This document shows positions 24,480 through 32,802 of a stretch of 47,926 bases of DNA, piece after piece. The first letter of the stretch is position 1. Each line of letters starts with the position of its first letter. The stretch spans positions 1-47,926 of the forward strand of contig ONND01000016.1 in NCBI GenBank assembly GCA_900319105.1, given 5' to 3'. Made by a program: the position numbers and the translations under genes. The DNA comes from an uncultured Bacteroidales bacterium (GTDB taxonomy: Bacteria; Bacteroidota; Bacteroidia; Bacteroidales; Paludibacteraceae). The notes beneath the pieces are model-generated. The model had not been told where the DNA came from. It worked only from the letters and a program-made list of their open reading frames with translations, and made no database searches.

Positions 24480-26488
24480 AACTATTAGTAATCATACTGA
24501 GTGTGCTGACCGGCATACTCAATGGCGAATATAACGCACAAACACTGAGTGCGGAGAAGCAGGATAGTATTTTGAATGTACAAAGGGACGACGCGCAATG
24601 TACCAGGTACCGTCTGGAGAAAGAGAACGCACAGAAGATCTTCCGTCGTTCAGAGGTCGCAGACTGGTTTGTCGTTGATACGATGCGTAAGACCCGCAAG
24701 CGTCTGGGCGAAGGGATGTTCAAGGGCGAAGAGGTCAAGGTACGTGACGCCGTGATGTCGCCGAACGGACGCTATGTAGCGTTTGCTAAGGACAATAATC
24801 TATATATCCATAAACTCGATTTCGGTACCGAAGTGGCGGTGACCAAAGAGGAGAATACAGACCTGATCAGTGGCGTGGCGGACTGGCTGTACGAGGAGGA
24901 GTTCGGTACAACCGCTCTCTTCGCATGGAGCCCGGACTCGAAGCAGTTAGCGTTCGTCAAACTGGATGAGACAGAGGTGCCGAGTTTCTCATGGGAGGTT
25001 TATTCCGATACGCAGTACCCGGAATTAGAGAGTTTGCGCTATCCCAAAGCGGGCTGTAAGAACGCGAAGGCATCGGTGTGCGTCTATGACGTGGCGACGA
25101 AGGGTATCCTGACGATGCAAGTGAACCCCAAAAACGAAGATGTCTATTTCCCGCGTCTCCAGTGGTACGACGAGAACACGCTGTTTGTCGTGCGTATGAA
25201 CCGCGACCAGACCAAGATGGAGGTGCTCAGCTGCAACGCCAAATCGACCGTAGTATCTCCGTGGTATCGCGAGGAGAGTAAGCAGTATTTTGTTGATTAT
25301 GAACTGTTTGACCAGTGGCAGTGGTTAAGTGACGGCCGCATGATTGTCGTGAGTGAACAGGATGGATGGCGTCGTGCTTATCTCTATGGAAAAGATGGCT
25401 CTCAACTGCGCGCGTTGACGCCCGACGGCATCGATGTAACGGCCGTTTATGGGGTGAACGAGAAGACGCAGACACTCTATTATCAAGCCGCGCCGACACC
25501 AAGCACGCGGCAGATCTATGCGGTGAACTTAAAGAAAGCAGATGCCCCTGTTCAGATTTCAGAAGGCGAAGGCACGCACAGCGCACGATTGTCGGACGAT
25601 GGTACCAGGATGATAGAGTGCTCCCAGTCTTTCACTACGCCAAACACATTCACTCTCTATAGTTTAAAGGGCGCAAAAGCGGTGCAAGTCGAGGTAATCC
25701 TAGACAATAGCACTATGAGACAGCGTTGGGAAGCGAATCATTTGCCTGAACCGCAGATGATGCAGATCAACGGTCTGGAGGCAATGCTGATGATAAGTGA
25801 CCAAGCGACCAAGGACCAAGGACCAAGGCCATTGATAGTGATGCATTATTCGGGTCCGCAGAGCCAGCGGGTACTCAACAGATGGCGTAAGCGCTTTGAA
25901 TACGCCTTGGTGGAAGCGGGTTATGCGGTGCTGATTGTAGATGCGCGGGGCAGCGATTGTAAGGGTCGCGCATGGCGTAACGAGACCTATATGAACTTAG
26001 GTGTCAAAGAGGCGGAAGACCTGATCATGGCGGCTCGTGAGATAGCCAAACGTCCGGATATAGACGGTAACCGGATGGCGATTATGGGATGGAGTTACGG
26101 CGGCTATGAGACGCTGATGACGATGAGCCAGAAGGATCACCCGTTCAAGGCCGGTGTGGCGATCGCGCCTGTCACCGACTGGAGACTCTATGACAGCGCC
26201 TATACGGAGCGATATATGCGTCGCCCGCAGGTGAATGACCGGGGCTATGAGAGTGCGTCGTTGCTCCCCAGAGCCAAGGATCTGACCGGCAAAGTGCTGA
26301 TCATACACGGCACTGCGGACGATAATGTGCATGTACAGCAGGCATGGCAGTATATAGATGCCTTGGTGAAAGCTGATAAGCAATTTGAAATGCAGTTTTA
26401 TCCGGATGACAACCATTTCCTGAAAAAAGGCAATAACGCCGTGCATATGCATAACAGGATATTGGAATTTCTGGCAAGGAACCTGTAA
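24476..26488 (+). CDS. Dipeptidyl peptidase IV family serine peptidase (S9B)
   Basis: 670 residues. A signal peptide, then a beta-propeller domain (MSPNGRYVAFAKDNNLYIHK) with the double-Glu segment DWLYEEEF that binds the substrate amino terminus in DPP IV enzymes. The alpha/beta hydrolase domain has catalytic Ser in GWSYGGYE, Asp in GTADDNVH and His in DDNHFL. It probably cleaves X-Pro or X-Ala dipeptides from peptides in the periplasm. Just before the hydrolase domain a 7-nt array (25801-25830) adds DQATKDQGPRP. Slightly short for the family (usually about 720). Confidence 0.93.
   Translation: MKLLVIILSVLTGILNGEYNAQTLSAEKQDSILNVQRDDAQCTRYRLEKENAQKIFRRSEVADWFVVDTMRKTRKRLGEGMFKGEEVKVRDAVMSPNGRYVAFAKDNNLYIHKLDFGTEVAVTKEENTDLISGVADWLYEEEFGTTALFAWSPDSKQLAFVKLDETEVPSFSWEVYSDTQYPELESLRYPKAGCKNAKASVCVYDVATKGILTMQVNPKNEDVYFPRLQWYDENTLFVVRMNRDQTKMEVLSCNAKSTVVSPWYREESKQYFVDYELFDQWQWLSDGRMIVVSEQDGWRRAYLYGKDGSQLRALTPDGIDVTAVYGVNEKTQTLYYQAAPTPSTRQIYAVNLKKADAPVQISEGEGTHSARLSDDGTRMIECSQSFTTPNTFTLYSLKGAKAVQVEVILDNSTMRQRWEANHLPEPQMMQINGLEAMLMISDQATKDQGPRPLIVMHYSGPQSQRVLNRWRKRFEYALVEAGYAVLIVDARGSDCKGRAWRNETYMNLGVKEAEDLIMAAREIAKRPDIDGNRMAIMGWSYGGYETLMTMSQKDHPFKAGVAIAPVTDWRLYDSAYTERYMRRPQVNDRGYESASLLPRAKDLTGKVLIIHGTADDNVHVQQAWQYIDALVKADKQFEMQFYPDDNHFLKKGNNAVHMHNRILEFLARNL
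25801..25829. repeat. 7-nt period array inside the dipeptidyl peptidase gene
   Basis: Units CCAAGCGA, then CCAAGGA three times. A change of one unit would shift the frame and truncate the enzyme before its catalytic domain. Confidence 0.8.
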
Positions 26489-26511
26489 ACGGTTAGCGGT
26501 TAACGGTTAGT
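26487..26511. repeat. 7-nt period array (CGGTTAR)
   Basis: Three units CGGTTAG, CGGTTAA, CGGTTAG fill most of the 40-nt gap between the peptidase and the transporter genes. Confidence 0.8.
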
Positions 26512-26528
26512 GTAAATAAAAAATATAT

Positions 26529-27788
26529 ATGAAAAACAACAATTCTTTGAAGATTATTACGATCGTTGCGATGATTTTTCTCTACGCAATGATCTCGTTT
26601 GTAACGAATCTGGCGGCACCTGTTGGTAAGATCTGGGGCGAGTCGTTTACGGACCCTGCGCAAGCAGAGAGGATGGGTATGTTGGGAAACTTATTCAATT
26701 TCCTGGCGTATCTGATCATGGGTATTCCTGCGGGAAATATCCTGGCTAAATACGGCTATAAGAAGACGGCGCTGGTAGCGTTAGCTTTGGGTTTTCTCGG
26801 TATCGGTGTACAATGGTTGTCCGGTATAACGGATAGTTTCTATGTCTATCTGATAGGTGCGCTTATCTGCGGATTTTGTGTGTGTATCCTGAATACGGTA
26901 GGCAATCCGATGCTCAACCTGCTGGGCGGCGGCGGTAACAAAGGAAACCAACTGAACCTCATCGGCGGTACGTTCCAGTCCTTCTCGGCAGCGCTGACCC
27001 CGATGTTGGTGGGAGCTATTATAGGTGAGAGCCTGGTTGGCAAAGAGATAGACGATGTGAATATCGTATTGTATATGGCGATGGCTGTTTTTGCACTCAT
27101 CTTCATCATCATCTTCTTCACTCCCATCGTCGAGCCCTCCAAGGTAGGCGACGCCGTAGTGTACGAGCGCAGTCCGTGGTCTTTCCGCCATTTCGTATTA
27201 GGCGCAGTAGCGATCTTCTTTTACGTAGGTATCGAGGTAGGTGTACCCGCTACGCTGATTAGTTATCTGCATAAAGCATCGGGAACAGGTTATGATGATG
27301 CTACGTTCATCGCCGGCCTGTACTGGCTGCTGATGTTAGTGGGCCGTTTCATCGGTTCGGTTGTCGGAGGTAAGGTAAGCAGTAGGGCGATGGTCATCTG
27401 TGTTGCTACCTTGGCTATCGCACTGATGGGCGGAGCGATGGCCTTAGATAACTGTATAATGGTGGATATGCCGACGGATTGGACCTTTGAAATGGAGGCG
27501 ATGCCTGTGGCAGCACTGCTGATCATGATGGTAGGTCTCTGTACTTCGGTCATGTGGGGCTCGATCTTCAATATGGCTACCGAGGGATTAGGTAAATACA
27601 CCGCCAAGGCGAGTGGTATCTTCATGATGATGGTCTTCGGTGGTGGTGTAGTGCCTTATATCCAGAGTGTCATAGCAGCGCATAACTGCCTGGCTTCGTA
27701 TATCGTTCCTATTATCGGTGTAGCGTTTATTCTGTACTACGCTATCTGGGGAAGCAAGAATGTGAACAAAGATATTAAAATAGATTAA
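26529..27788 (+). CDS. Sugar MFS transporter (FucP/GluP-like)
   Basis: 419 residues with about 12 membrane helices. It shows the fucose/glucose-galactose porter layout: an N-terminal helix with MISFVTNLAAPVGKIW, GNILAKYGYKKTALVALALG between helices 2 and 3, and GNPMLNLLGGGGNKGNQLNLIGGTFQSF. Probably a proton-driven importer for a hexose in the inner membrane. The ROK kinase follows two bases later, which suggests import followed by phosphorylation of the same sugar. Confidence 0.88.
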   Translation: MKNNNSLKIITIVAMIFLYAMISFVTNLAAPVGKIWGESFTDPAQAERMGMLGNLFNFLAYLIMGIPAGNILAKYGYKKTALVALALGFLGIGVQWLSGITDSFYVYLIGALICGFCVCILNTVGNPMLNLLGGGGNKGNQLNLIGGTFQSFSAALTPMLVGAIIGESLVGKEIDDVNIVLYMAMAVFALIFIIIFFTPIVEPSKVGDAVVYERSPWSFRHFVLGAVAIFFYVGIEVGVPATLISYLHKASGTGYDDATFIAGLYWLLMLVGRFIGSVVGGKVSSRAMVICVATLAIALMGGAMALDNCIMVDMPTDWTFEMEAMPVAALLIMMVGLCTSVMWGSIFNMATEGLGKYTAKASGIFMMMVFGGGVVPYIQSVIAAHNCLASYIVPIIGVAFILYYAIWGSKNVNKDIKID

Positions 27789-27790
27789 CC

Positions 27791-28747
27791 ATGAAAAAGT
27801 ATGCTTTAGGAATCGACTTGGGCGGAACCGGTACCAAGTTCGGTCTGGTAAACGAAGATGGACAAGTTCTTCGCAGTAATTCTATTCCCACGCAGCAGTA
27901 CCCGGATATCGAAGAGTACTGCGACGTACTATGCCAAGGTTTGAAACAACTGGTAGCCGATGAAGGGCTGACGATGAGCGATATAGTCGGAGTGGGCTGC
28001 GGCGCACCGAACGCCAATTTCTATACGGGCTGCATCGAGCAGGCGCCGAACCTGCCATGGAAAGGGGTAGTACCGTTTGCTAAGTTGATCAGCGAGCGGA
28101 TGGGTGTCAAATGTACCATCACCAATGATGCTAATGCGGCGGCGCAAGGAGAGATGATCTACGGCTCGGCACGCGGCATGAAGAATTTCATCGTCATCAC
28201 CCTCGGAACGGGTGTAGGCTCTGGTATCGTGATAGATGGCAAACTGCTCTACGGCCATGACGGTTTTGCCGGCGAGTTGGGTCACTGTAAGATCGACCAC
28301 AGTGGAAACGGTCGTCTCTGCGGTTGTGGTCAGAAGGGCTGTATAGAGGCTTATGCTTCGGCGACAGGTGTCGCTCGTACCGCCAAAGAGATCGTGACGA
28401 GTACGACGCAGCCTACGCTCTTACGTAACGTAGCGGATATCGATCATATCACGAGTAAGGATGTCTTCGATGCAGCCGAGAAAGGCGATCTGGTAGCCAA
28501 AGAGATATTCGATTATACCGGACATCTGCTTGGACAAAAACTGGCGGATTATGTACATTTCTCCAGCCCGGAGGCGATCATCCTCTTTGGCGGTCTGACC
28601 AAATCGGGTCACTGGATTATGGATCCTATCCGTGAGGCATTGGACGCGAACCTGATGCCGATCTGGAAGGGTAAGATCCCTGTTTCTATCTCGGTACTCA
28701 AGGATAGCGATGCAGCCATCCTCGGTGCCTCCAGTCTGGCTTGGTAA
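27791..28747 (+). CDS. ROK family sugar kinase (glucokinase-like)
   Basis: 318 residues. ATP site GIDLGGTGTKFG (residues 7-18), catalytic Asp in TNDANAAAQGE, phosphate motif LGTGVGSGIV, zinc site GHCKIDHSGNGRLCGCGQKGCIE with His and three Cys, and FGGLTKSG near the C-terminus. Most likely phosphorylates glucose or a related hexose brought in by the preceding transporter. The stop overlaps the next start by one base (TAATG). Confidence 0.93.
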   Translation: MKKYALGIDLGGTGTKFGLVNEDGQVLRSNSIPTQQYPDIEEYCDVLCQGLKQLVADEGLTMSDIVGVGCGAPNANFYTGCIEQAPNLPWKGVVPFAKLISERMGVKCTITNDANAAAQGEMIYGSARGMKNFIVITLGTGVGSGIVIDGKLLYGHDGFAGELGHCKIDHSGNGRLCGCGQKGCIEAYASATGVARTAKEIVTSTTQPTLLRNVADIDHITSKDVFDAAEKGDLVAKEIFDYTGHLLGQKLADYVHFSSPEAIILFGGLTKSGHWIMDPIREALDANLMPIWKGKIPVSISVLKDSDAAILGASSLAW

Positions 28748-29376
28748 TGGGTGTTCTCAAGAATATAGCGCAACGTCTTTATCCATGCGGCACATGCCGC
28801 GTGGGTAAAGCGGTGTATCTGACTTTCGATGATGGTCCGATACCCGAAGTAACCCCGAAAGTACTGGAGATCTTGTCCCGGTACGGCGTGAAAGCAACGT
28901 TCTTCATGGTGGGGGAGAATATCGACAAACACCCCGATGTGTTTGCTCAGGTCGTGAAGGCCGGGCATAGTATAGCGAATCATACCTACAATCATATGAA
29001 GGGTTGGCGCGTGTCCACCGCCAAGTATATCGCGAATGTGCGGAAGTGGGAAGAGGCTGCTAAACGAAATTACCCTGCCGGCTGTCCTCCTCTTGTGCTG
29101 AGCCGGTTCAGACCTCCCTACGGACGTACGTGGGTATGGCAGCGCAAAGCGGTAAAGAAATTAGGATATGAGATCTATCTATGGGATGTCCTGACGCGCG
29201 ATTACAACCGCTCGCGCACGCCGGAGGCAATGCTTCGTCAGATCCAGCGACAGACGCGACCGGGCAGTATTATCAATTTTCACGATTCCATCAAATCCAA
29301 TGATCGGATGTTAGAGGTACTGCCTAAAGCAATCGAGTGGCTACAAAAAGAGGGCTACGAACTCGCAACCCTCTAA
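28747..29376 (+). CDS. Polysaccharide deacetylase (NodB domain, CE4)
   Basis: 209 residues. The five CE4 motifs are present: TFDDGP (catalytic base and metal Asp), HSIANHTYNH (metal His pair), RFRPPYGR, a Trp-containing LWDVLTRDY and the final INFHDS. There is no signal peptide, so it may act in the cytoplasm or be anchored otherwise. It probably removes acetyl from a glycan or peptidoglycan precursor. Last gene of the operon begun at 23214. Confidence 0.92.
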   Translation: MGVLKNIAQRLYPCGTCRVGKAVYLTFDDGPIPEVTPKVLEILSRYGVKATFFMVGENIDKHPDVFAQVVKAGHSIANHTYNHMKGWRVSTAKYIANVRKWEEAAKRNYPAGCPPLVLSRFRPPYGRTWVWQRKAVKKLGYEIYLWDVLTRDYNRSRTPEAMLRQIQRQTRPGSIINFHDSIKSNDRMLEVLPKAIEWLQKEGYELATL

Positions 29377-29403
29377 CCTCTAACCACTACCCCCTAACCG
29401 TTT
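29367..29403. repeat. 7-nt period array (CTAACCN)
   Basis: About five units of CTAACCT, CTAACCA, CTACCCC, CTAACCG type. It covers the deacetylase stop, the whole 25-nt gap and the first bases of panB's 3' end. Confidence 0.8.
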
Positions 29404-30217
29404 AGTAGCTTTCCTCTTCGGATGGGAAGCTACTGTTTTTTACGGCGTCAATATAGTTGCCGACAGCGTTCTTGATCTCGCTGGCAAGGGCAGCAAAACG
29501 GCGGAGGAACTTAGGCTTGAAGCCCTGATTCATACCGAGCATGTCCTGAAGAACGAGCACTTGTCCGTCGCAGCCGTTACCGGCGCCGATACCGATGACA
29601 GGGCACGAAACGGCTTTGGTAACACGTGCGGCCAGCGCTGCAGGGATCTTCTCCAATACGATGGAGAAACAGCCTGCTTCGTCCAACAGTTTGGCGTCGT
29701 GCAGCAGTTTTTCCGCTTCCGCGTCATCTTTGGCACGCAATCCGTAGCCGCCGAACTGATTCACCGATTGAGGCGTGAGGCCGAGATGTCCCATTACCGG
29801 CACACCGGCCTGAATCATGTGACGGATAGCCGGAAGGATCTCTTCGCCGCCTTCTAACTTGACGGCATCACAACCGGATTCCTTCATGATCTTGATAGCA
29901 TTGCGCACCGCTTCCTCTTCGCTGATTTGGTAACTGCCGAAGGGCATGTCACAAACGACGAGGGCGTGTTGCGCTGCACGCACTACGCCTTTGGTCAGGA
30001 AAATCATCTCATCCACCGTAATAGGCAGTGTGTATAGGTTTCCGCATACAATATTGCTGGCGCTGTCTCCGACGAGGAGCATGTCAATGCCCGCTTCGTC
30101 CACCAGCGATGCCAGTGTGAAATCATAACTCGTTAACATGGCGATCTTCTCGCCCGAAGCCTTCATCTGACGCAGTTTGGAGGTCGTCATTCGGCTATTT
30201 TGTACATGTACACTCAT
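29402..30217 (-). CDS. panB: 3-methyl-2-oxobutanoate hydroxymethyltransferase
   Basis: 271 residues; first step of pantothenate synthesis. Family motifs: TSYDFTLASLVDEAGIDMLLVGDSASN, VCDMPFGSYQ (metal Asp), VKLEGGEE (Lys and Glu in the active site), VPVMGHLGLTPQS, and VIGIGAGNGCDGQVLVLQDMLG. The start at 30217 (MSVHVQNSRM) is placed just downstream of its promoter; the frame is open to 30241 across it. No panC or panD nearby. Confidence 0.96.
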   Translation of the reverse strand: MSVHVQNSRMTTSKLRQMKASGEKIAMLTSYDFTLASLVDEAGIDMLLVGDSASNIVCGNLYTLPITVDEMIFLTKGVVRAAQHALVVCDMPFGSYQISEEEAVRNAIKIMKESGCDAVKLEGGEEILPAIRHMIQAGVPVMGHLGLTPQSVNQFGGYGLRAKDDAEAEKLLHDAKLLDEAGCFSIVLEKIPAALAARVTKAVSCPVIGIGAGNGCDGQVLVLQDMLGMNQGFKPKFLRRFAALASEIKNAVGNYIDAVKNSSFPSEEESY

Positions 30218-30238
30218 AGTATTTTCAAAAAAAACGCA

Positions 30239-30269
30239 CAAAATTACTGCTTTTTTTTGATATGTGCAA
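30239..30269 (-). promoter_or_regulatory. Promoter of panB
   Basis: Minus strand: TTGCACATATCA, 20-nt spacing, -7 TAATTTTG preceded by G. It overlaps the oppositely directed promoter at 30257-30286. Confidence 0.85.
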
Positions 30270-30286
30270 AAAAAAGTGTATCTTTG
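30257..30286 (+). promoter_or_regulatory. Promoter of the FecCD permease gene
   Basis: TTG at 30257, 19-nt spacing, -7 TATCTTTG at 30279-30286. The -33 elements of this and the panB promoter lie within the same 13 bp, so polymerase should occupy only one at a time. Confidence 0.75.
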
Positions 30287-30294
30287 CAGCAGAA

Positions 30295-31269
30295 ATGAAA
30301 CGAAATTCGCTTATATTTGCCCTTTTGGGTGCTTTTTTGCTGATTCTTTTCGGCTTGGATGTGTGTAGCGGCACGATTTGGTTGTGGCCGTTCGGCGAGT
30401 TAAGCCCGATGGAGCAAAATATTCTCTATTCGATACGTTTCCCGAAGGCCGTTACTGCCATCTTGGCAGGTGCATCGCTGTCGGTGGCGGGTCTGATTAT
30501 GCAAACACTTTTCCGAAACCCGTTAGCGGGACCTTATACCTTAGGTGTCTCATCCGGCGCCAGTTTGGGTGTTGCCCTCCTGACGATGCTTGGGGGAGTT
30601 CTTTCAACTTTCAACTTGCAACTTGCAACTCTCGGCTTGCCGGTGGCGGCCTGCCTCGGTGCTACGTTGGTGTTGCTGTTGGTACTGGCGGTAAGCCGCC
30701 GCGTGACGAGTAATGTCAGCTTGCTGATCGTCGGTATGATGTTCGGCTCTATCGCGGGCGCGTTAGTCAGTCTGTTGCAGAACTTCGCCAACCCCGATGC
30801 CCTGAAACTATTTATCGTCTGGACCTTGGGCTCTTTGAGCAGCGTGGGATGGGAGGATATGCAGCTGATGTTGCCGGTATTGGCGGTGGGGGCATTGTTC
30901 GTCCTGCTCTCGCTCAAGCCGTTGAACGGTCTGTTACTCGGCGAAGACTACGCGCGTGGATTAGGAATACACGTTGCGCGCACGCGTTTATATATTGTGT
31001 TGGCTACAGGTCTGTTAGCCGGCGGAGTGACCGCTTTCTGCGGACCGGTGGCCTTCATCGGAGTAGCGGTTCCGCATATAGCCCGCGGGATCTTCCGCAC
31101 CTCGAACCATCGATTGACCATACCGGCTTCGGCTGTAATAGGAGCATGCCTCCTCTTGGTGTGTGATGTGCTCTGCTCGCTCTTCATCTACCCGCTGCCG
31201 ATATCAACTGTCTCGGCGCTCTTCGGAGCACCTGTGATTATTTGGATTATTCTAAAGAATAATCGTTAA
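30295..31269 (+). CDS. FecCD-family ABC transporter permease (iron/siderophore/B12)
   Basis: 324 residues, about nine or ten membrane helices. BtuC/FecD signatures: SIRFPKAVTAILAGASLSVAG, QTLFRNPLAGPYTLGVSSGA, LGEDYARGLGIHVARTR (coupling region to the ATPase), CGPVAFIGVAVPHIAR and an LPISTVSALFGAPVIIWII end. No ATP-binding protein or binding lipoprotein is adjacent, so its partners must be encoded elsewhere. A 7-nt array (30604-30631) is read in frame as STFNLQLATL in a loop between helices. Confidence 0.92.
   Translation: MKRNSLIFALLGAFLLILFGLDVCSGTIWLWPFGELSPMEQNILYSIRFPKAVTAILAGASLSVAGLIMQTLFRNPLAGPYTLGVSSGASLGVALLTMLGGVLSTFNLQLATLGLPVAACLGATLVLLLVLAVSRRVTSNVSLLIVGMMFGSIAGALVSLLQNFANPDALKLFIVWTLGSLSSVGWEDMQLMLPVLAVGALFVLLSLKPLNGLLLGEDYARGLGIHVARTRLYIVLATGLLAGGVTAFCGPVAFIGVAVPHIARGIFRTSNHRLTIPASAVIGACLLLVCDVLCSLFIYPLPISTVSALFGAPVIIWIILKNNR
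30604..30631. repeat. 7-nt period array inside the FecCD permease gene
   Basis: Four units: TCAACTT twice, GCAACTT, GCAACTC. The same TCAACTT unit makes up the long intergenic array at 34994-35130, so the same repeat type occurs in coding and non-coding sequence. Confidence 0.85.
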
Positions 31270-31316
31270 CCCGTTCATTCGTTCATTCGTTCATTCGTTC
31301 ATTCGTTAAATCGTTA
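31264..31316. repeat. 8-nt period array (CGTTCATT), 7 units
   Basis: CGTT begins at 31264, 31272, 31280, 31288, 31296, 31304 and 31312. The four central units are identical (CGTTCATT) and the outer ones diverge. It fills the gap between the permease and GH43 genes, starting inside the permease stop region. Confidence 0.95.
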
Positions 31317-31320
31317 TAAT

Positions 31321-32802
31321 ATGAAACGTTTCTTTTTGACCTTGTTGGTGATCCTTTCACCTTTCGCATTTCATCTTTCGCCTGTATGGGCTTATGACAA
31401 TCCTGTTTTGCCGTATGATTTTTCTAATCCGGATGTCATCCGTTTGGGGAAGTATTACTATATGACCTATAGTTCGTACGCTTCGACGCCGGGTTTGCAG
31501 ATCTTGCGTTCGGAGGATGGCGTGCATTGGAGTTACGTGGACGCGGCTCTGAAGGATACAGTTCCGGGCTACGGCCATTTGGATGCCTGTCCTGCAGGAA
31601 GCGGTGTATGGGCGCCTTCTTTGCGTTTCCATGACGGGCGCTTCTATCTCTATTACGGAGATCCGGATATCGGAATTTATTGTATCCGTTCTGCCCCCAA
31701 AACGGTGAAGATCCCCTGCCAGTGGGAACAGGCAGTATTGGTGAAGAAAGGCAAAGGACTGATTGATCCTTGCCCGGTTTGGGATGCCAAAGGGCGTTGC
31801 TACCTGGTACACGCTTTTGCCGGCAGCCGTGCAGGCTTTGAATCGGCCTTGGCGGTGTGCGAACTGAGTTCGGACGGTCTCTCGGTCATCCATGAGGATG
31901 AGCTGGTATTCGACGGACACCCCTATAACCCGATGGTCAAAGGACCGAAGTTCTACAAACGTAACAGTTACTATTATATCTTCTGCCCTGCCGGAGATGT
32001 TGAGACCGGATGGCAGTTATGCCTGCGTAGCAAGTCGCCTTACGGACCCTATGAGGTGCGTCGTGTCTTAGAGCAAGATACCACGGATATTAACGGTCCA
32101 TACCAGGGTGCTTGGGTGGACAACTGGTTCTATCATTCCCAGGACGCCGGTGCAGCGGGACGTATTGTCCATCTCGAGCCGCTCAAATGGCATTTCGGAT
32201 GGCCGGTCATCGGCGATAAAGGACGTCCTGTCAAGACCGCCAAGGATGAAGGAGCACCTTTCAAAGGTATTGGTGTAGATCCTGTTCACGAAGAGTTCGC
32301 TTCCCGTCCTCTGGCGCCCGAGTGGCAGTGGAGCGGAAACCGTAGCGCGCTGTACTACTATCTCAATCCCGATTCCTCACGTCTGCGTCTGTTCACTTAT
32401 CCTGCCGATAGTGTGGAGATCGCTCCGAACCTCCTGTTGCGTAAGATCCATGCGAATACAGCCTTTACTTTTGAGGCCCGTGTGCGTTTTGTACCGAATA
32501 GGGAGAACCAGCTGCATGAGGAGGCAGGATTGATTATTCAGGGGCGACAAACAAAAACACTGCCCATCTTGAATGATGGACAGTGGTGGTATGCTCGTAT
32601 CGTCATGGATAAGAAGCAGGTATGCCATTTCTATCTGTCAAGCGACGGACATACTTGGGCGTTAGTCGATGACGGTTTTCAAGCCGAGGCGGACGAACAG
32701 GTCGGCACGCGTATCGGATTCTATGCCACTCGGGACCGCAAGCGTTTCCATGACGCCGGCTATCTCGATATCGACTGTGTGGATATCACCCCGGCACTTT
32801 AA
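31321..32802 (+). CDS. GH43 family glycosidase, catalytic acid replaced
   Basis: 493 residues. Signal peptide [25 protein letters not shown] five-bladed GH43 propeller: general base Asp in SNPDVI (about residue 37), pKa-modulating Asp in IDPCPVWD, and [13 protein letters not shown] as expected of the xylosidase/arabinosidase-like subfamily. The usual EGPKFYK segment, which holds the acid Glu, reads VKGPKFYK: the Glu is Lys. A C-terminal beta-sandwich domain (about residues 330-493) is retained. Expected family role is release of arabinose or xylose from plant glycans; with Lys at the acid position activity should be lost or strongly reduced. Confidence 0.9.
   Translation: MKRFFLTLLVILSPFAFHLSPVWAYDNPVLPYDFSNPDVIRLGKYYYMTYSSYASTPGLQILRSEDGVHWSYVDAALKDTVPGYGHLDACPAGSGVWAPSLRFHDGRFYLYYGDPDIGIYCIRSAPKTVKIPCQWEQAVLVKKGKGLIDPCPVWDAKGRCYLVHAFAGSRAGFESALAVCELSSDGLSVIHEDELVFDGHPYNPMVKGPKFYKRNSYYYIFCPAGDVETGWQLCLRSKSPYGPYEVRRVLEQDTTDINGPYQGAWVDNWFYHSQDAGAAGRIVHLEPLKWHFGWPVIGDKGRPVKTAKDEGAPFKGIGVDPVHEEFASRPLAPEWQWSGNRSALYYYLNPDSSRLRLFTYPADSVEIAPNLLLRKIHANTAFTFEARVRFVPNRENQLHEEAGLIIQGRQTKTLPILNDGQWWYARIVMDKKQVCHFYLSSDGHTWALVDDGFQAEADEQVGTRIGFYATRDRKRFHDAGYLDIDCVDITPAL

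Noticed and set aside
24476-29376. Polysaccharide utilisation locus
   Set aside because: No SusC/SusD pair, surface glycan-binding protein or hybrid sensor occurs here; only a transporter, a kinase and a deacetylase with a peptidase.
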